Assembly (NCBI RefSeq): GCF_026196735.1
Contig: NZ_JAPHUF010000012.1
Span: forward strand, 1 to 64,000
Direction: 5' to 3'
Source of the DNA: Sulfurimonas sp.
Lineage (GTDB): Bacteria > Campylobacterota > Campylobacteria > Campylobacterales > Sulfurimonadaceae
DNA: 64,000 bases
The position numbers and the translations under genes are program-made. Positions 1 to 12,209 of the stretch are shown here, in pieces. Within the stretch, counting starts at the first letter, position 1. Each line of letters begins with the position of its first letter. Under the pieces are notes generated by a model that made no database searches, was not told the origin of the DNA, and saw only the letters and a list, made by a program, of their open reading frames with translations.

Positions 1-692
1 CAGGAGTATTTGGACATTTGTCTTTAGAGTTTAAAACACCGTCATTGTCATCATCGCCGTCTACTTTACATCCAGAAGCATCGACTTTTACTCCTGCTGG
101 CGTGTTTGGACACTGATCAACAGAGTTTAAAACACCGTCATTATCGTCATCGCCATCAACCGGAGCAGGTGGTACTTGTTGCGCTTTAGGTCCAAAAGCA
201 TAGCTAACACCCGCTAAAACAGCAAAATTACTATCAAACTCTTTATTCATGTATATTGCTTCAAGTTTTAATGCAAGATTATCAGCTAGAAATGTTTTAA
301 CACCAACACCCGCATTTACAAACAAAGCATTGTCATTATCAGCTAAAGTTTCATCCATATATTCATAACCGACACCAACTTTAAAAAGAGGAGTAAAAGC
401 ACCTATAGCATCAAAATCATGAACACCGTTAAATGCAAAACGCCAAATGTCAGTACTTGGATTTACAGGTAAATCTTCATAGTCAGTATCTGTAAATAGT
501 ACGCTAAATTCCGGTTTTAAGAATGTATCTGTATTTATTTGAAATTCCGCACCAGCTAAAAACTGGTCTTTCAGGTTAAGATTGCCCTCTGCTATGTTGT
601 ATCCGATAACAGGAGTTATTTCATACTTATACTCTTGTGCAACCCCAATTGAGCCAAGTAAAAGAGCTGGGATTAGTAGTAATTTTTTCATG
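1..692 (-). CDS. OmpA-like outer membrane beta-barrel protein with thrombospondin type 3-like Asp-rich repeats (partial, C-terminus outside the window)
   Basis: Open reading on the minus strand from ATG at 692 (MKKLLLIPALLLGSIGVAQEYKYEITPVIGYN...) into VDGDDDNDGVLNSVDQCPNTPAGVKVDASGCKVDGDDDNDGVLNSKDKCPNTP; no stop before the window edge. Confidence 0.85.
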
Positions 693-778
693 TGTTTCCT
701 TCGTTATTTATTAATTCGGAATATTATCTATAAATATCTTAAAATACGACCACTATAGATATTAATATTTTTTTTAAT

Positions 779-2038
779 TTATCTAGGGTCTGTTATGTAA
801 CCATTGATTGCAGAGATGGCAGCAACAGCTGAATTTGCCAAATATACTTTTGAGCTACGGCTTCCCATCCGACCTACAAAATTACGGTTAGTAGTTGAGA
901 CTGCAACTTCATCATCGCCGAGTATTCCCATATATCCGCCAAGACATGCTCCACATGTAGGATTACTGACAACCCCGCCTGCATCGATGATGATATCCAT
1001 ATAACCGAGTTTGTAAGCTTCTTGTAGGATTTTTTGAGTTCCAGGTGTTACAATAAGACGAACATCTTCATGAACTTTTTTACCTTTGAGTATATCTGCT
1101 GCAGTCTTTAAATCACCAAGTCTTCCATTTGTACAACTTCCAATAAATGCCTGGTCTATCTTAATTTTGTCACTAACTGCTTGAGTTATAGAGTGTCCGT
1201 TTGATGGTAAAAATGGGTAAGCTATAACCGGCTCTAGATTTGCTACATCAATCTCTAATATTTGGCAGTAAGAAGCATCTTCATCAGAGTAGTGAATTCT
1301 TGGCTCTCGAGCCAGATTTTTATCAGCAAGAAATTCTTTTGTGATGTCATCATAAGCAACGATTCCACTTTTTGCACCGGCCTCGATAGCCATGTTACAC
1401 ATAGAGAATCTATCGTCCATATTTAGATGCTCAATTGTGCTGCCTGTAAATTCTAAAGTTTTATAAAGTGCACCATCAACACCAATCATGCGGATAATTT
1501 CCAAGATGATGTCTTTTCCGGTTGTATATTTACCAGGTTTTCCGCTAAGAACTACTTTGATAGACTCAGGGACTTTAAACCAGTTACCGCCTGTAATCAT
1601 CGCAAAAGCTAAGTCTGTTGAACCCATACCTGTTGAAAATGCTCCAAGTGCACCATGAGTACATGTATGACTATCAGCACCAATGATAACATCACCAGGA
1701 ACTACAAGACCTTTTTCTGGAAGAAGTGCATGCTCGATTCCCATGTCTTTTTCATCAAAAAAGTTTTTAAGATTGTGCTTTTTAGCAAAATCACGACTGA
1801 TTCTAGCTTGATTAGCCGAAGCTATATCTTTTGCCGGAATAAAGTGGTCAAGTACAATAGAAAAACCGTCCGGATTAGCAAGTTTTGTAGCGCCGCTTAA
1901 ATTAAAAGCACTAATTGAGATAGGAGTAGTAATGTCATTTCCGATAACCATGTCAATGTTTGAGCGGATAATTTCCCCTGCAAAAACTTTTTTTCCAACA
2001 TGCTCTGAGAATATTTTCTCTGTTATTGTTTGAGCCAT
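779..2038 (-). CDS. leuC: 3-isopropylmalate dehydratase large subunit
   Basis: Aconitase-family motifs (GADSHTCTHGALGAF, IGSCTNGR, NPTCGACLGG). Confidence 0.9.
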   Translation of the reverse strand: MAQTITEKIFSEHVGKKVFAGEIIRSNIDMVIGNDITTPISISAFNLSGATKLANPDGFSIVLDHFIPAKDIASANQARISRDFAKKHNLKNFFDEKDMGIEHALLPEKGLVVPGDVIIGADSHTCTHGALGAFSTGMGSTDLAFAMITGGNWFKVPESIKVVLSGKPGKYTTGKDIILEIIRMIGVDGALYKTLEFTGSTIEHLNMDDRFSMCNMAIEAGAKSGIVAYDDITKEFLADKNLAREPRIHYSDEDASYCQILEIDVANLEPVIAYPFLPSNGHSITQAVSDKIKIDQAFIGSCTNGRLGDLKTAADILKGKKVHEDVRLIVTPGTQKILQEAYKLGYMDIIIDAGGVVSNPTCGACLGGYMGILGDDEVAVSTTNRNFVGRMGSRSSKVYLANSAVAAISAINGYITDPR

Positions 2039-2112
2039 AATGAACCTTTAAATATATTAAATAATTTCGCGATTATACCATTTAAGTTTTAAAGTTGTAA
2101 TATCTAGTAAAA

Positions 2113-2910
2113 CTAATTGCCAAATACTTGTTTTAAAAGTGATGTTGTTTGTGCAATTGGTTCTTGTCTGATTTGAGATTCTTTTGTTGCAATCATTTTA
2201 AATAAACCATCTATAGCTTTTTGTGTTACATACTCATCTAGATTTTCATCAGAACCTGAAGGTAAATACTCATCAGCCCCAAAACCTTTTGCCATATCCA
2301 TAATTCCATTGCTGTTGACAAGTTCTTTAACATTTGAGTTATAAAACTCATTGACTTTATCATAATATACGGCAACTTGATTGTCTTGCATAGCCTCTTT
2401 GACAATTGGTTTAATCATCTCCTGTAAAGATTTTGTTGTGTTTTCTTTAAAGTATTCTGTAGCAGCATCTTTATTGCCTGCTAAAATCTTTTTTGCATCA
2501 GTCAGAGTCATTTTTTCTATTGCACTCATAAATATAGTTGCTGTTTTTGGAGCAGCTTGAGTAGCAGCAGAGTTCATAGATAAGATTAAATTATCAGCCA
2601 TCTCCTCTCCGCCAGCTTTTCTAATAAGCCCTTCTGCCTTAGCCAAATCTCCAGGCAAAGCTATCTTTGCCATTTGGTTATTAAGATAACCATCTTTTTT
2701 GCCTAACTCTTTGACTCCATAATCAACACCAATTTTTAAAGCCTCTTTCAAACCGTTTGTAACTGTAGAGTCACTAAGGTCTGTTTTTGAAGTTGTTGTG
2801 CTATTTGAAGTTGTAGCGCTCTCTACACTCTTTAGTACAGAGCCAAAATCAAAGCTAAATGCGGTAGTTGAAGCGAAAAGTATTACTGTAAATATTGATG
2901 TTTTTTTCAT
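2113..2910 (-). CDS. DUF4197-type periplasmic protein
   Basis: Signal peptide; sequence resembles DUF4197 (GLKEALKIGVDYGVKELGKKDGYLNN...). Confidence 0.7.
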   Translation of the reverse strand: MKKTSIFTVILFASTTAFSFDFGSVLKSVESATTSNSTTTSKTDLSDSTVTNGLKEALKIGVDYGVKELGKKDGYLNNQMAKIALPGDLAKAEGLIRKAGGEEMADNLILSMNSAATQAAPKTATIFMSAIEKMTLTDAKKILAGNKDAATEYFKENTTKSLQEMIKPIVKEAMQDNQVAVYYDKVNEFYNSNVKELVNSNGIMDMAKGFGADEYLPSGSDENLDEYVTQKAIDGLFKMIATKESQIRQEPIAQTTSLLKQVFGN

Positions 2911-2922
2911 AATAATTTTTCT

Positions 2923-3426
2923 TTATATAGTATATTTTAGAGCTTTTTTCATATATTCTATTGAACAAAAAAACATAGCTGCAAAGATGGGATTTATTTT
3001 TACATTATCATCTTGAACGCTCTCAAAGATTTTAAAGCTAAAGCCTTCACCATTATCTGAATTTTTAGGAGTTACAATAAACTCTATAGGCGCTAAAGTC
3101 TTTAGCATATTTAAAATTTTCTTCTTTTTTTTATCACTGTCATTTTCAAGTATATTGAAGTCTAAGCCTTCTGAGCTGTCGTGAGAGCGGATGATATTTT
3201 CTAAAACATCTAGTTTATCTTTAAAAACTATCTTATTCCATATTATGCTAACTTCATCGGATTCTATTTTGCACCCTTTAAACATGAGAGCATTAGGTTT
3301 TTTTTCTTTCATAGCTTCTAAAAGTCCAAGTAAAAAGTTTGTACCTCCTACGGTTTGAGCAGACTTTGTCATTAATAGATGGATTAATGCTTTGGTATCA
3401 TTATCATGTTTGTTAAAATTACACAT
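2923..3426 (-). CDS. hypothetical protein
   Basis: 167 aa ORF in a coding-compatible position. Confidence 0.5.
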   Translation of the reverse strand: MCNFNKHDNDTKALIHLLMTKSAQTVGGTNFLLGLLEAMKEKKPNALMFKGCKIESDEVSIIWNKIVFKDKLDVLENIIRSHDSSEGLDFNILENDSDKKKKKILNMLKTLAPIEFIVTPKNSDNGEGFSFKIFESVQDDNVKINPIFAAMFFCSIEYMKKALKYTI

Positions 3427-3545
3427 ATATATTCCTGTTTTTTTAGATAAAATTGTTATAATTAAAATTATAGCTTAAATAATCCATAAGTACAGCTTCA
3501 TTTAAGCTTATCATAATATCAAACCTATTATTATGTCAAAAGTGA

Positions 3546-4811
<1,266 letters not shown>

Positions 4812-4961
4812 TAGCTAAGGCGACTAAAGAACGCATAAGTGCGTTGGGCTCTCTGCCCAAGAGAACCTAGTGTTAGCGTAGGTAGCGGAATTATTTCCGA
4901 TACCGTAATAAACTATAGGGGAAAGGTTCCCTTATTTTATGAAATAAAAAAAGGAAATATT

Positions 4962-5936
4962 ATGGCAAAAGATAATTTATTAGGCGGTTCACTTTGGGAC
5001 GCTTACTCAAATAAAGTAACAACTCTTATGAATAATCCTCAACATCAAGGTGAAATCTTTGAAGCGGAGGCCCAGGAGCGCGGCAACAAACTTATTGTTG
5101 CTGATTTCGGTGCAGAGTCTTGTGGTGATGCAGTTCGTCTTTACTGGGAAATTGACCCAAAAACAGACATTATCGTAGATTCAAAATTTAAAAGTTTTGG
5201 TTGTGGTACGGCTATCGCATCTTCTGATGTTATGACTCAACTTTGTATCGGTAAAACAGTTCAAGAAGCTGTTAAAATAACAAATATTGATGTTGAGTTT
5301 GCTCTTCGTGATGATCCGGATACTCCAGCGGTTCCACCTCAAAAAATGCACTGTTCGGTTATGGCTTATGATGTTATCAAAAAAGCTGCAGGACTTTACA
5401 TGGGTGTTGATGCTGAGAGCTTTGAAGAAGAGATTATAGTTTGTGAATGTGCTCGTGTAAGCTTGAGTACACTTCAAGAGGTAATCCGTCTTAATGACTT
5501 AACAACTATTGAACAGATTACCGACTACACTAAAGCCGGTGGTTTTTGTAAGTCTTGTATCAAACCAGGCGGACACGAACAAAGAGAATACTATCTAGTT
5601 GATATCTTAGCTGATACTCGTCGTGAAATGGATGAAGAAAAAATGAAAGCCGCAGCTGATGCCGGCGGAAGTGCTTCATTTGAAGATATGACGCTTGTTC
5701 AGCAGATTAAAGCTATTGATGCTGAGATTGATGAATCTATTCGTCAATTTCTAGTTATGGATGGTGGAGATATGGAAGTTATCGATGTTAAAACAAGCGA
5801 TGAGTATATCGATGTTTATATCAGATATTTAGGTGCATGTAATGGATGTGCTTCTTCTTCAACAGGTACACTTTATGCGATAGAATCAACTCTTAAAGAG
5901 AAACTATCTAAAAAAATTAGAGTCTTACCTATATAA
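4962..5936 (+). CDS. nifU: NifU-type Fe-S cluster scaffold (IscU-like + [2Fe-2S] + C-terminal Nfu domain)
   Basis: ATG at 4962 with AAGGAAA upstream; Cys motifs CGTAIASSD, CECARVS, CKSCIKPGG, CNGCASS. The ORF track N-terminal extension lies in a structured intergenic region. Confidence 0.92.
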   Translation: MAKDNLLGGSLWDAYSNKVTTLMNNPQHQGEIFEAEAQERGNKLIVADFGAESCGDAVRLYWEIDPKTDIIVDSKFKSFGCGTAIASSDVMTQLCIGKTVQEAVKITNIDVEFALRDDPDTPAVPPQKMHCSVMAYDVIKKAAGLYMGVDAESFEEEIIVCECARVSLSTLQEVIRLNDLTTIEQITDYTKAGGFCKSCIKPGGHEQREYYLVDILADTRREMDEEKMKAAADAGGSASFEDMTLVQQIKAIDAEIDESIRQFLVMDGGDMEVIDVKTSDEYIDVYIRYLGACNGCASSSTGTLYAIESTLKEKLSKKIRVLPI

Positions 5937-6034
5937 GTTTGTACGCTTTTCGAGCAAAAGCCCGATAAGCTACGCTAACGCTAAGTTGTCTTCAGCAGAC
6001 GGCTCATGCGACTAGTCGCATTTAAATACTCTGT

Positions 6035-6865
6035 TCAATTCTTGTGGGGTTTTAAAAGCGGTGAATTCTTACCCATATATCTCAGATCTAAAACTGCTAT
6101 TTCACACTCCAACCAAATATTAAATTTCTCGTAAACTCTTCTTTGAGCCTCTTGTATTAGATACACGGCATCTTCAAAATTTCCCTCACCATTGTTTACT
6201 AAAAAGTTTGCATGTTCTTGACTGAAGCACATATTGCCTCGCATAACACCTTTTAGTCCGACCTCTTCTATAAGTCTGCCGGCATAATCCCCCTCGGGGT
6301 TTTTAAAACAGCTTCCTGCACTTGGTGTACTTGGCTGGTTAGAACGCATCTTTTTAAATATCTCTACATTTTGTGTATCAAAGCCATATTCTAGTTTAAA
6401 AGTTGCTTCTAGAATGGGGCTTTTTATATCCGTGTATCTGTATCTAAAATTTATATCCTCTTTGTTCAACTCACCACTACATGTAGATATGGAGATAAGA
6501 TTATTAAATATCTCATATTCTTTTAATCCCGCATTCATAAAAACAAGACCACCGAGTGTTCCTGGCAGATGAGAGATAAATTCAAAGTTAGCTATATTGT
6601 GTTTTTTACAAAATGAAGCGATTTTTCCAGATGGAGTAGAGCCGCCGATTTTAAGAGCTTTATTTTCTATTTTAATATAGTCATATTTTTTATCTAGTTT
6701 TAAAAGTGGAGGAGGGTTTGTTCCCATCAAGATATTATTGCAAGAACCAATAAGATAAAATTTTTCAGGGAGGTTTTCACAATCTTCTAGGAGAGTTACA
6801 TCGAGTGTAGGACCAATTTTAAAAGATGAAAATTTTGAGAAGTTAATACTTTTTGTTTTCATCAC
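6035..6865 (-). CDS. murB: UDP-N-acetylenolpyruvoylglucosamine reductase
   Basis: MurB-like motifs (FISHLPGTLGGLVFMNAGL, PSAGSCFKNP, HANFLVN). Confidence 0.88.
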   Translation of the reverse strand: MMKTKSINFSKFSSFKIGPTLDVTLLEDCENLPEKFYLIGSCNNILMGTNPPPLLKLDKKYDYIKIENKALKIGGSTPSGKIASFCKKHNIANFEFISHLPGTLGGLVFMNAGLKEYEIFNNLISISTCSGELNKEDINFRYRYTDIKSPILEATFKLEYGFDTQNVEIFKKMRSNQPSTPSAGSCFKNPEGDYAGRLIEEVGLKGVMRGNMCFSQEHANFLVNNGEGNFEDAVYLIQEAQRRVYEKFNIWLECEIAVLDLRYMGKNSPLLKPHKN

Positions 6866-7128
6866 TCTACAAAGGTTGGAATCATGTTAAACACATTTAC
6901 TGAAAAATCTGTCATGGCATTGAGCATCCATGGCATAGTCAAGATAATTACAACGACAACACCGATAATCTTGGGAATAAAACTCAGAGTCATCTCATTG
7001 ATTTGTGTAGTTGCTTGAAAAATACTAACTGCCAAACCTAAAAACATACCCGTTAACAGACCGGGAAGTGCTAACAAAAGAGCTATTTTAAATGTTTCAA
7101 TTCCGAGCGAGATGAGTTTTGCTTCCAT
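6862..7128 (-). CDS. fliQ: flagellar biosynthesis protein FliQ
   Basis: 88 aa, two TM segments, FQATTQINEMTLSFIPKI motif. Confidence 0.92.
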   Translation of the reverse strand: MEAKLISLGIETFKIALLLALPGLLTGMFLGLAVSIFQATTQINEMTLSFIPKIIGVVVVIILTMPWMLNAMTDFSVNVFNMIPTFVE

Positions 7129-7991
7129 TAAGAATCTCTTAGTTGCTTATATTGGGTTGGTATCATAAAATCTTCAACCTTTACAAGTGTATCATAAAAG
7201 CCATGTTTATAGCCAATCTCAAACAGTTTGTTGATAGCTTTGTATTGAATATCACTTAGAGTTATTGACTCATCATTTGCATAGAGTTCAAGATACTTAT
7301 CAAGTGTAGCGGCATCAATACGGACTAAATCTCTCTCAATAAGCATCTGTGAGAGTTTATTTTTATGGTCTCGTGCAACTTGAACAGCTTTTGTCAGAGT
7401 TTCTTCATACTCTATAGCTTTATTTAGTGCAATTGAGCGGCTGATTGCCATACCGCCAAGAGGAAGAGGTAACTCTTTTCCTGCTAATTCTTGCCAGATA
7501 TCCCACATCTCTCGCTCTACTTCAAGCTCTGAATCATAAGTTAAAATAGACTCATGTATTAAAACACCTGCATCAACAACTCCATCAAGAACAGCCTGTT
7601 CAATTTCCAAGAAGTTCATATAGGTAACTCTTGCATCAGGGAAAGCTATGCGAAATAGCATGGCATTTGTAGTGTGTTCACCACTAAGAGCAACTTTGAA
7701 GTTACGCTTGAGCTTAACACCTTTTTTCTTGATGACTTTAGGTCCATAACCTTCACCAAAACTCACTGCAGTACGAAGAGGTGCATAATCATCTCTTATA
7801 TGCGGATAAAGAGCAAAACTTATCGCAACTATTTCATACTCGCCTCGTAATGCTTTTTCATTTAGAGTTTGAATATCTTCAGCAATATTGTCAAATTTTG
7901 TATCTTTCATATCTACCCAGCCAAACTTAATGGCATAGTACATAAATATATCATCAGCGTCTGGTGAGTGTGCAATCAATGTTTTTTTCAT
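7128..7991 (-). CDS. mqnD: 1,4-dihydroxy-6-naphthoate synthase (futalosine menaquinone pathway)
   Basis: MKKTLIAHSPDADDIFMYYA start at 7991; GVLIHESILTY, LPLPLGGMAISR motifs. The upstream extension in the ORF track is non-homologous and overlaps recA. Confidence 0.87.
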   Translation of the reverse strand: MKKTLIAHSPDADDIFMYYAIKFGWVDMKDTKFDNIAEDIQTLNEKALRGEYEIVAISFALYPHIRDDYAPLRTAVSFGEGYGPKVIKKKGVKLKRNFKVALSGEHTTNAMLFRIAFPDARVTYMNFLEIEQAVLDGVVDAGVLIHESILTYDSELEVEREMWDIWQELAGKELPLPLGGMAISRSIALNKAIEYEETLTKAVQVARDHKNKLSQMLIERDLVRIDAATLDKYLELYANDESITLSDIQYKAINKLFEIGYKHGFYDTLVKVEDFMIPTQYKQLRDS

Positions 7992-8151
7992 AAGAGAGAT
8001 TTTAACCAAATATGGATAAAATCCTACTAATTTACAAATAAGTTTTTGTATAAAAGAAATTAATAAAAAAATATGACAATTTGCAATATTTTTTATAAAT
8101 AAAATAAAATTGACATACAATATCTTCAAATTTAATATAAGTGAGCCAAAG

Positions 8152-9189
8152 ATGGACGCAAATAAACAAAAATCATTAGACTTGGCAATGAAGCAGATTG
8201 ATAAGACATTCGGCAAGGGTGCTCTTATGAGACTCGGAGATAAAGATATAGAATCAATTCAGTCAATCAGCACGGGTTCTCTTGGACTTGACTTAGCGCT
8301 CGGTATAGGAGGCATTCCACAAGGAAGAGTTGTTGAGATATATGGACCTGAGAGTTCAGGTAAAACAACTCTAGCTCTTCAAATAACGGCCGAATGTCAA
8401 AAAAAAGGCGGTGTTTGCGCATTTATAGATGCCGAGCATGCTCTTGATGTAGTTTATGCTAAAAATTTGGGAGTAGATGTTGAGAACCTACTTGTTTCTC
8501 AGCCTGACTATGGTGAGCAAGCCTTAGATATAGTTGAAACAATCGCAAGAAGCGGTGCAATTGATTTGATAGTTATAGATTCAGTTGCTGCGCTTACACC
8601 AAAATCAGAAATTGAAGGCGAGATGTCTGACCAAAATGTCGGTGTTCAAGCGAGACTTATGTCAAAGGCACTTCGTAAACTAACGGGTGTTATTAGCAAG
8701 ATGAACTGTACTGTCATTTTTATCAATCAGATTCGTATGAAAATCGGCATGATGGGTTATGGTTCTCCAGAGACTACTACAGGCGGTAATGCACTAAAAT
8801 TTTATGCATCTGTTCGTATAGATGTTAGAAGAATAGCATCTCTAAAACAAGGAGAGAGTCAAATCGGTAACCGTGTAAAAGCAAAAGTTATTAAAAATAA
8901 AGTAGCACCTCCATTTCGTCAAGCAGAGTTTGACATTATGTTTGGAGAGGGAATTTCCAAAGAAGGAGAACTTGTTGATTACGGTGTAAAACTTGATATC
9001 ATCGATAAAAGTGGCGCTTGGTTCTCATATGAGGAGACAAAACTTGGTCAAGGTCGTGAAAATGTCAAGCAAAAATTTAAAGAAGAGCCTGAATTAGCAA
9101 AAGAAATCGAAGAAAAAATTAAAAATGCTATGGGAATGAGCAGTCTTATGACTATGGATACAAGCGAGATAGAAGAGGCTGACCAATAG
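8152..9189 (+). CDS. recA: recombinase RecA
   Basis: [13 protein letters not shown] Walker A, full-length RecA motifs; ATG at 8152 ([30 protein letters not shown]). Confidence 0.97.
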   Translation: MDANKQKSLDLAMKQIDKTFGKGALMRLGDKDIESIQSISTGSLGLDLALGIGGIPQGRVVEIYGPESSGKTTLALQITAECQKKGGVCAFIDAEHALDVVYAKNLGVDVENLLVSQPDYGEQALDIVETIARSGAIDLIVIDSVAALTPKSEIEGEMSDQNVGVQARLMSKALRKLTGVISKMNCTVIFINQIRMKIGMMGYGSPETTTGGNALKFYASVRIDVRRIASLKQGESQIGNRVKAKVIKNKVAPPFRQAEFDIMFGEGISKEGELVDYGVKLDIIDKSGAWFSYEETKLGQGRENVKQKFKEEPELAKEIEEKIKNAMGMSSLMTMDTSEIEEADQ

Positions 9190-9252
9190 CCTAAACTAAT
9201 CTTTAACCAAAAAACGATAGAATTCCATTAATAAAATAAAAAAGGCAAATTT

Positions 9253-10518
9253 ATGTTCATAGATAACATTAGTGCAATAGAAGTTATGGATTCTAGAGGA
9301 AACCCAACCGTAAAAGCAACAGTAGAATTGAGCGATGGCACAAAAGAGAGCGCAATCGTACCTTCAGGAGCAAGTACCGGTAAGCGTGAAGCTCTTGAAC
9401 TTCGTGATGGTGGAGACCGCTACATGGGTAAAGGAGTGCTTCAAGCAGTTGAAAATGTAAATGGTCCGATTGCAGATGCACTTGTGGGATATTCTCCATT
9501 TAATCAAGCGATAATCGATGCAGCGATGAAAGAGCTTGATGGCACTGAGAACTACGGTAATTTAGGCGCTAATGCTGTTCTTGGAGTATCAATGGCTGTA
9601 GCTCGCGCAGCGGCAAAAAGCTTAGATATTCCTCTTTATCGCTACTTAGGTGGAGCTAACGCTATGGTTATCCCTACTCCAATGCTTAACATTATCAACG
9701 GTGGCTCACACGCTGATAACTCTGTAGATTTTCAAGAGTATATGATTGTGCCTGTTGGTTTTGAAGATTTTACAGAAGGATTACGCGCATCTGCTGAAGT
9801 TTACCACAATTTAAAATCTATATTAAAAGATCAAAAACACAATACTGCACTTGGTGACGAGGGTGGTTTTGCACCGGATTTAAGCTCAAATGAAGAGCCG
9901 ATTCAAGTAATAATGCAAGCTATTGAAAAAGCAGGTTATAAGCCTGGCGAACAGATAGCAATTGCACTTGATGTAGCTGCATCAGAGTTAGTTGTTGATG
10001 GCGGCTATAGACTTGATTCTGAAAACCGTACTGTAACTTCTGAAGAACTAGCAAACTATTATGTTGATTTATGTTCTAAATATCCAATTGTATCTATTGA
10101 AGATGGACTTAGTGAAGATGACTGGGATGGTTGGAAAGTTTTGACTCAAAAGCTAGCTGATAAAGTTCAGCTTGTTGGTGATGATCTATTTGTTACAAAT
10201 GTTAACATTTTAAATGAAGGCATTGTAAAAGGTATCGCTAACTCTATTCTTATCAAGCCAAATCAAATTGGCTCAGTAAGTGAGACTATGCTTACTGTTC
10301 GCCTTGCTCAGAGAAACGGCTATACTTGTGTGATGAGTCACCGTTCAGGTGAGAGCGAAGATGCTTTTATCGCTGACTTTGCAGTTGCACTAAATTGTGG
10401 TCAAATCAAAACAGGTTCTACTGCTCGTGGAGAGAGAACTGCTAAATATAATCGTCTATTAGAGATAGAAAATGAAGTTGCTTACGGCGAATATCTGGGT
10501 TTGGCTCTTTTTAAATAA
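9253..10518 (+). CDS. eno: enolase
   Basis: [38 protein letters not shown]. Confidence 0.97.
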   Translation: MFIDNISAIEVMDSRGNPTVKATVELSDGTKESAIVPSGASTGKREALELRDGGDRYMGKGVLQAVENVNGPIADALVGYSPFNQAIIDAAMKELDGTENYGNLGANAVLGVSMAVARAAAKSLDIPLYRYLGGANAMVIPTPMLNIINGGSHADNSVDFQEYMIVPVGFEDFTEGLRASAEVYHNLKSILKDQKHNTALGDEGGFAPDLSSNEEPIQVIMQAIEKAGYKPGEQIAIALDVAASELVVDGGYRLDSENRTVTSEELANYYVDLCSKYPIVSIEDGLSEDDWDGWKVLTQKLADKVQLVGDDLFVTNVNILNEGIVKGIANSILIKPNQIGSVSETMLTVRLAQRNGYTCVMSHRSGESEDAFIADFAVALNCGQIKTGSTARGERTAKYNRLLEIENEVAYGEYLGLALFK

Positions 10519-10527
10519 GAATCATTT

Positions 10528-10806
10528 ATGAAAGATGAAGAACTTTTTGAGGGGATAGATGATACTCAGAGTATAACTCAAAAGTATTTAGGTCTATCAC
10601 TTGTTAAGTTTTTTACTTTAACTATTATAGTTTTAGCAGTTGGTGTTTACCTTGGCATACTTTTGTATGGTACCAACTCAGTAGAGATTTTTTTAGGATT
10701 GCAGGATTATGAAGAGTATTTACAAAGTGAGATACATAGATTAAAAGGTGAAAATGCAGAGCTTCAAAGAGAGTATTTTGAACTAAAAGAGATAACTGCA
10801 AAGTAG
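10528..10806 (+). CDS. small membrane/coiled-coil protein, FtsB/DivIC-like candidate
   Basis: One TM helix followed by a short coiled coil; immediately downstream of eno, a common position for ftsB-like genes. Confidence 0.5.
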   Translation: MKDEELFEGIDDTQSITQKYLGLSLVKFFTLTIIVLAVGVYLGILLYGTNSVEIFLGLQDYEEYLQSEIHRLKGENAELQREYFELKEITAK

Positions 10807-10886
10807 CTTAATCGTAAAGTAAATAAACTATTTTGAGATACTAGTTAAACTTGATATAATACTTACAAATAATACTAGGAATAATC

Positions 10887-11546
10887 TTGACTAAGACTTT
10901 ATTGATATTTTTTACTTTACTTCTTACGCTGGATGCTCGTGAAAATCCATTTTTCCCATCTGTTGGTGAAAAAGAGACTCCTTTTACTTCAAATGAAAAT
11001 AGAGACAAAGAGCCACTAAAAAGAGCAACTATTACTTTGCCTGCTCAAGCAAGAATACTTCAAAAAGTTACTATAGAGTTTAAAAATCTTGATGGCTCAC
11101 TTGAGAGCAAAAGTATAGAACTTGATAATGCGGTAGATTGGCATCTACCTATATTTATTTCTCAAAGTTACGGTGAAACGCAGGTAGCAGATAAACCTCT
11201 TGCAGAAAAACAAATAAGTAAAAAAATTATTGCAGATGAGTCGATGTATAAAAATATTGCATCTATAAAGAATTTTAAGCTTTACTCATCGGATAAAAGC
11301 CTTAAAATAGTTACTGATGATGAAATGATAAGAAACTTTTTGCTAGTTAATCCACATAGGATAGTTGTAGATTTTAAAAGAGAAATAGATATAAGAAGTT
11401 ATGTAAAAAAATATCCTAAAGATATATTTAAAGCTGTAAGAATAGGAAGTCATAAAGGGTATTACAGAGCTGTTATAGAACTTGATGGGCCTTATAGATA
11501 TTCTTTGAAAAAAATATCTAATGGGTATATTATGGAGTTAAAATAA
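10887..11546 (+). CDS. AMIN domain-containing periplasmic protein
   Basis: Signal peptide; C-terminal AMIN-like strand pattern (NFLLVNPHRIVVDFKREID...RIGSHKGYYRAVIELDG). Confidence 0.7.
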   Translation: MTKTLLIFFTLLLTLDARENPFFPSVGEKETPFTSNENRDKEPLKRATITLPAQARILQKVTIEFKNLDGSLESKSIELDNAVDWHLPIFISQSYGETQVADKPLAEKQISKKIIADESMYKNIASIKNFKLYSSDKSLKIVTDDEMIRNFLLVNPHRIVVDFKREIDIRSYVKKYPKDIFKAVRIGSHKGYYRAVIELDGPYRYSLKKISNGYIMELK

Positions 11547-11547
11547 A

Positions 11548-12132
11548 TTAATTTAAATCTTCATCTTTCCAGTATTTAGTTCCTTGAATCGTTGCTTGTA
11601 TGGCAAGACCATTTTGTGTTAATTTGTATAGTCTTATTCCCGGAGCAACAGTAATGGCGGCATTTATAGCCCCACCACTTTTTCCGGCTTTGGCAGCAGC
11701 ATCCGCTTGAGCATTAGCTTCCCAGCCCGATTGCACAAATGTTTTAAAAGCTTTTCTATCTCTGAAAAGAAATACAGCTCTAAAATCTTTTACACCAAGT
11801 CCAAGACCTAGCCCGCCTGAAGCCATATTCATATAAATATTTTGACCGGTTTTGTTATTGTGTGCTACACCTTTGCCGCCTTCTGCTGAAAACAGAACAA
11901 GATTTACTCCAAAGTTGGCAAATGTTGCATATCCATAAGATCTTAAAAGCATCTCTCTTGCTTCTGGAGCATATTTATACAGCAGCTTTAATGTTTCGTT
12001 ATTTGTTTGTAGACGCTCTTTTCTAGCCTCTCTATTTTCTTGTCTTATCTCTTTTTTACTTTTTGCATCCCAAAAACCAGAAAACATAATGACTACAAGA
12101 ATTAAACTAACAATTAATTTTATACTTTTCAT
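11548..12132 (-). CDS. YSC84/SYLF-domain lipid-binding family protein
   Basis: SYGYATFANFGVNLVLFSAEGGKGVA...GLGLGVKDFRAVFLF. Confidence 0.7.
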   Translation of the reverse strand: MKSIKLIVSLILVVIMFSGFWDAKSKKEIRQENREARKERLQTNNETLKLLYKYAPEAREMLLRSYGYATFANFGVNLVLFSAEGGKGVAHNNKTGQNIYMNMASGGLGLGLGVKDFRAVFLFRDRKAFKTFVQSGWEANAQADAAAKAGKSGGAINAAITVAPGIRLYKLTQNGLAIQATIQGTKYWKDEDLN

Positions 12133-12209
12133 ACAAAGCCTTTTTATTTGTGGGTTAATAATAACATAAAACTTATTATAACTTGTACAATATATTGATA
12201 ATTATAATA

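Noticed and set aside
1-180. Possible CRISPR-like repeats (tttaaaacaccgtcatt...)
   Set aside because: These are in-frame Asp-rich thrombospondin type 3-like protein repeats inside the OmpA-like CDS
804-1900. Plus-strand ORFs (804-1004, 1655-1900) opposite leuC
   Set aside because: Antisense shadows of a strongly conserved coding gene; no protein-like composition or SD
7992-8216. N-terminal extension of the mqnD ORF overlapping the recA start
   Set aside because: Homology-like sequence begins at MKKTLIAHSPDADD (7991); the extension is AT-rich intergenic translation
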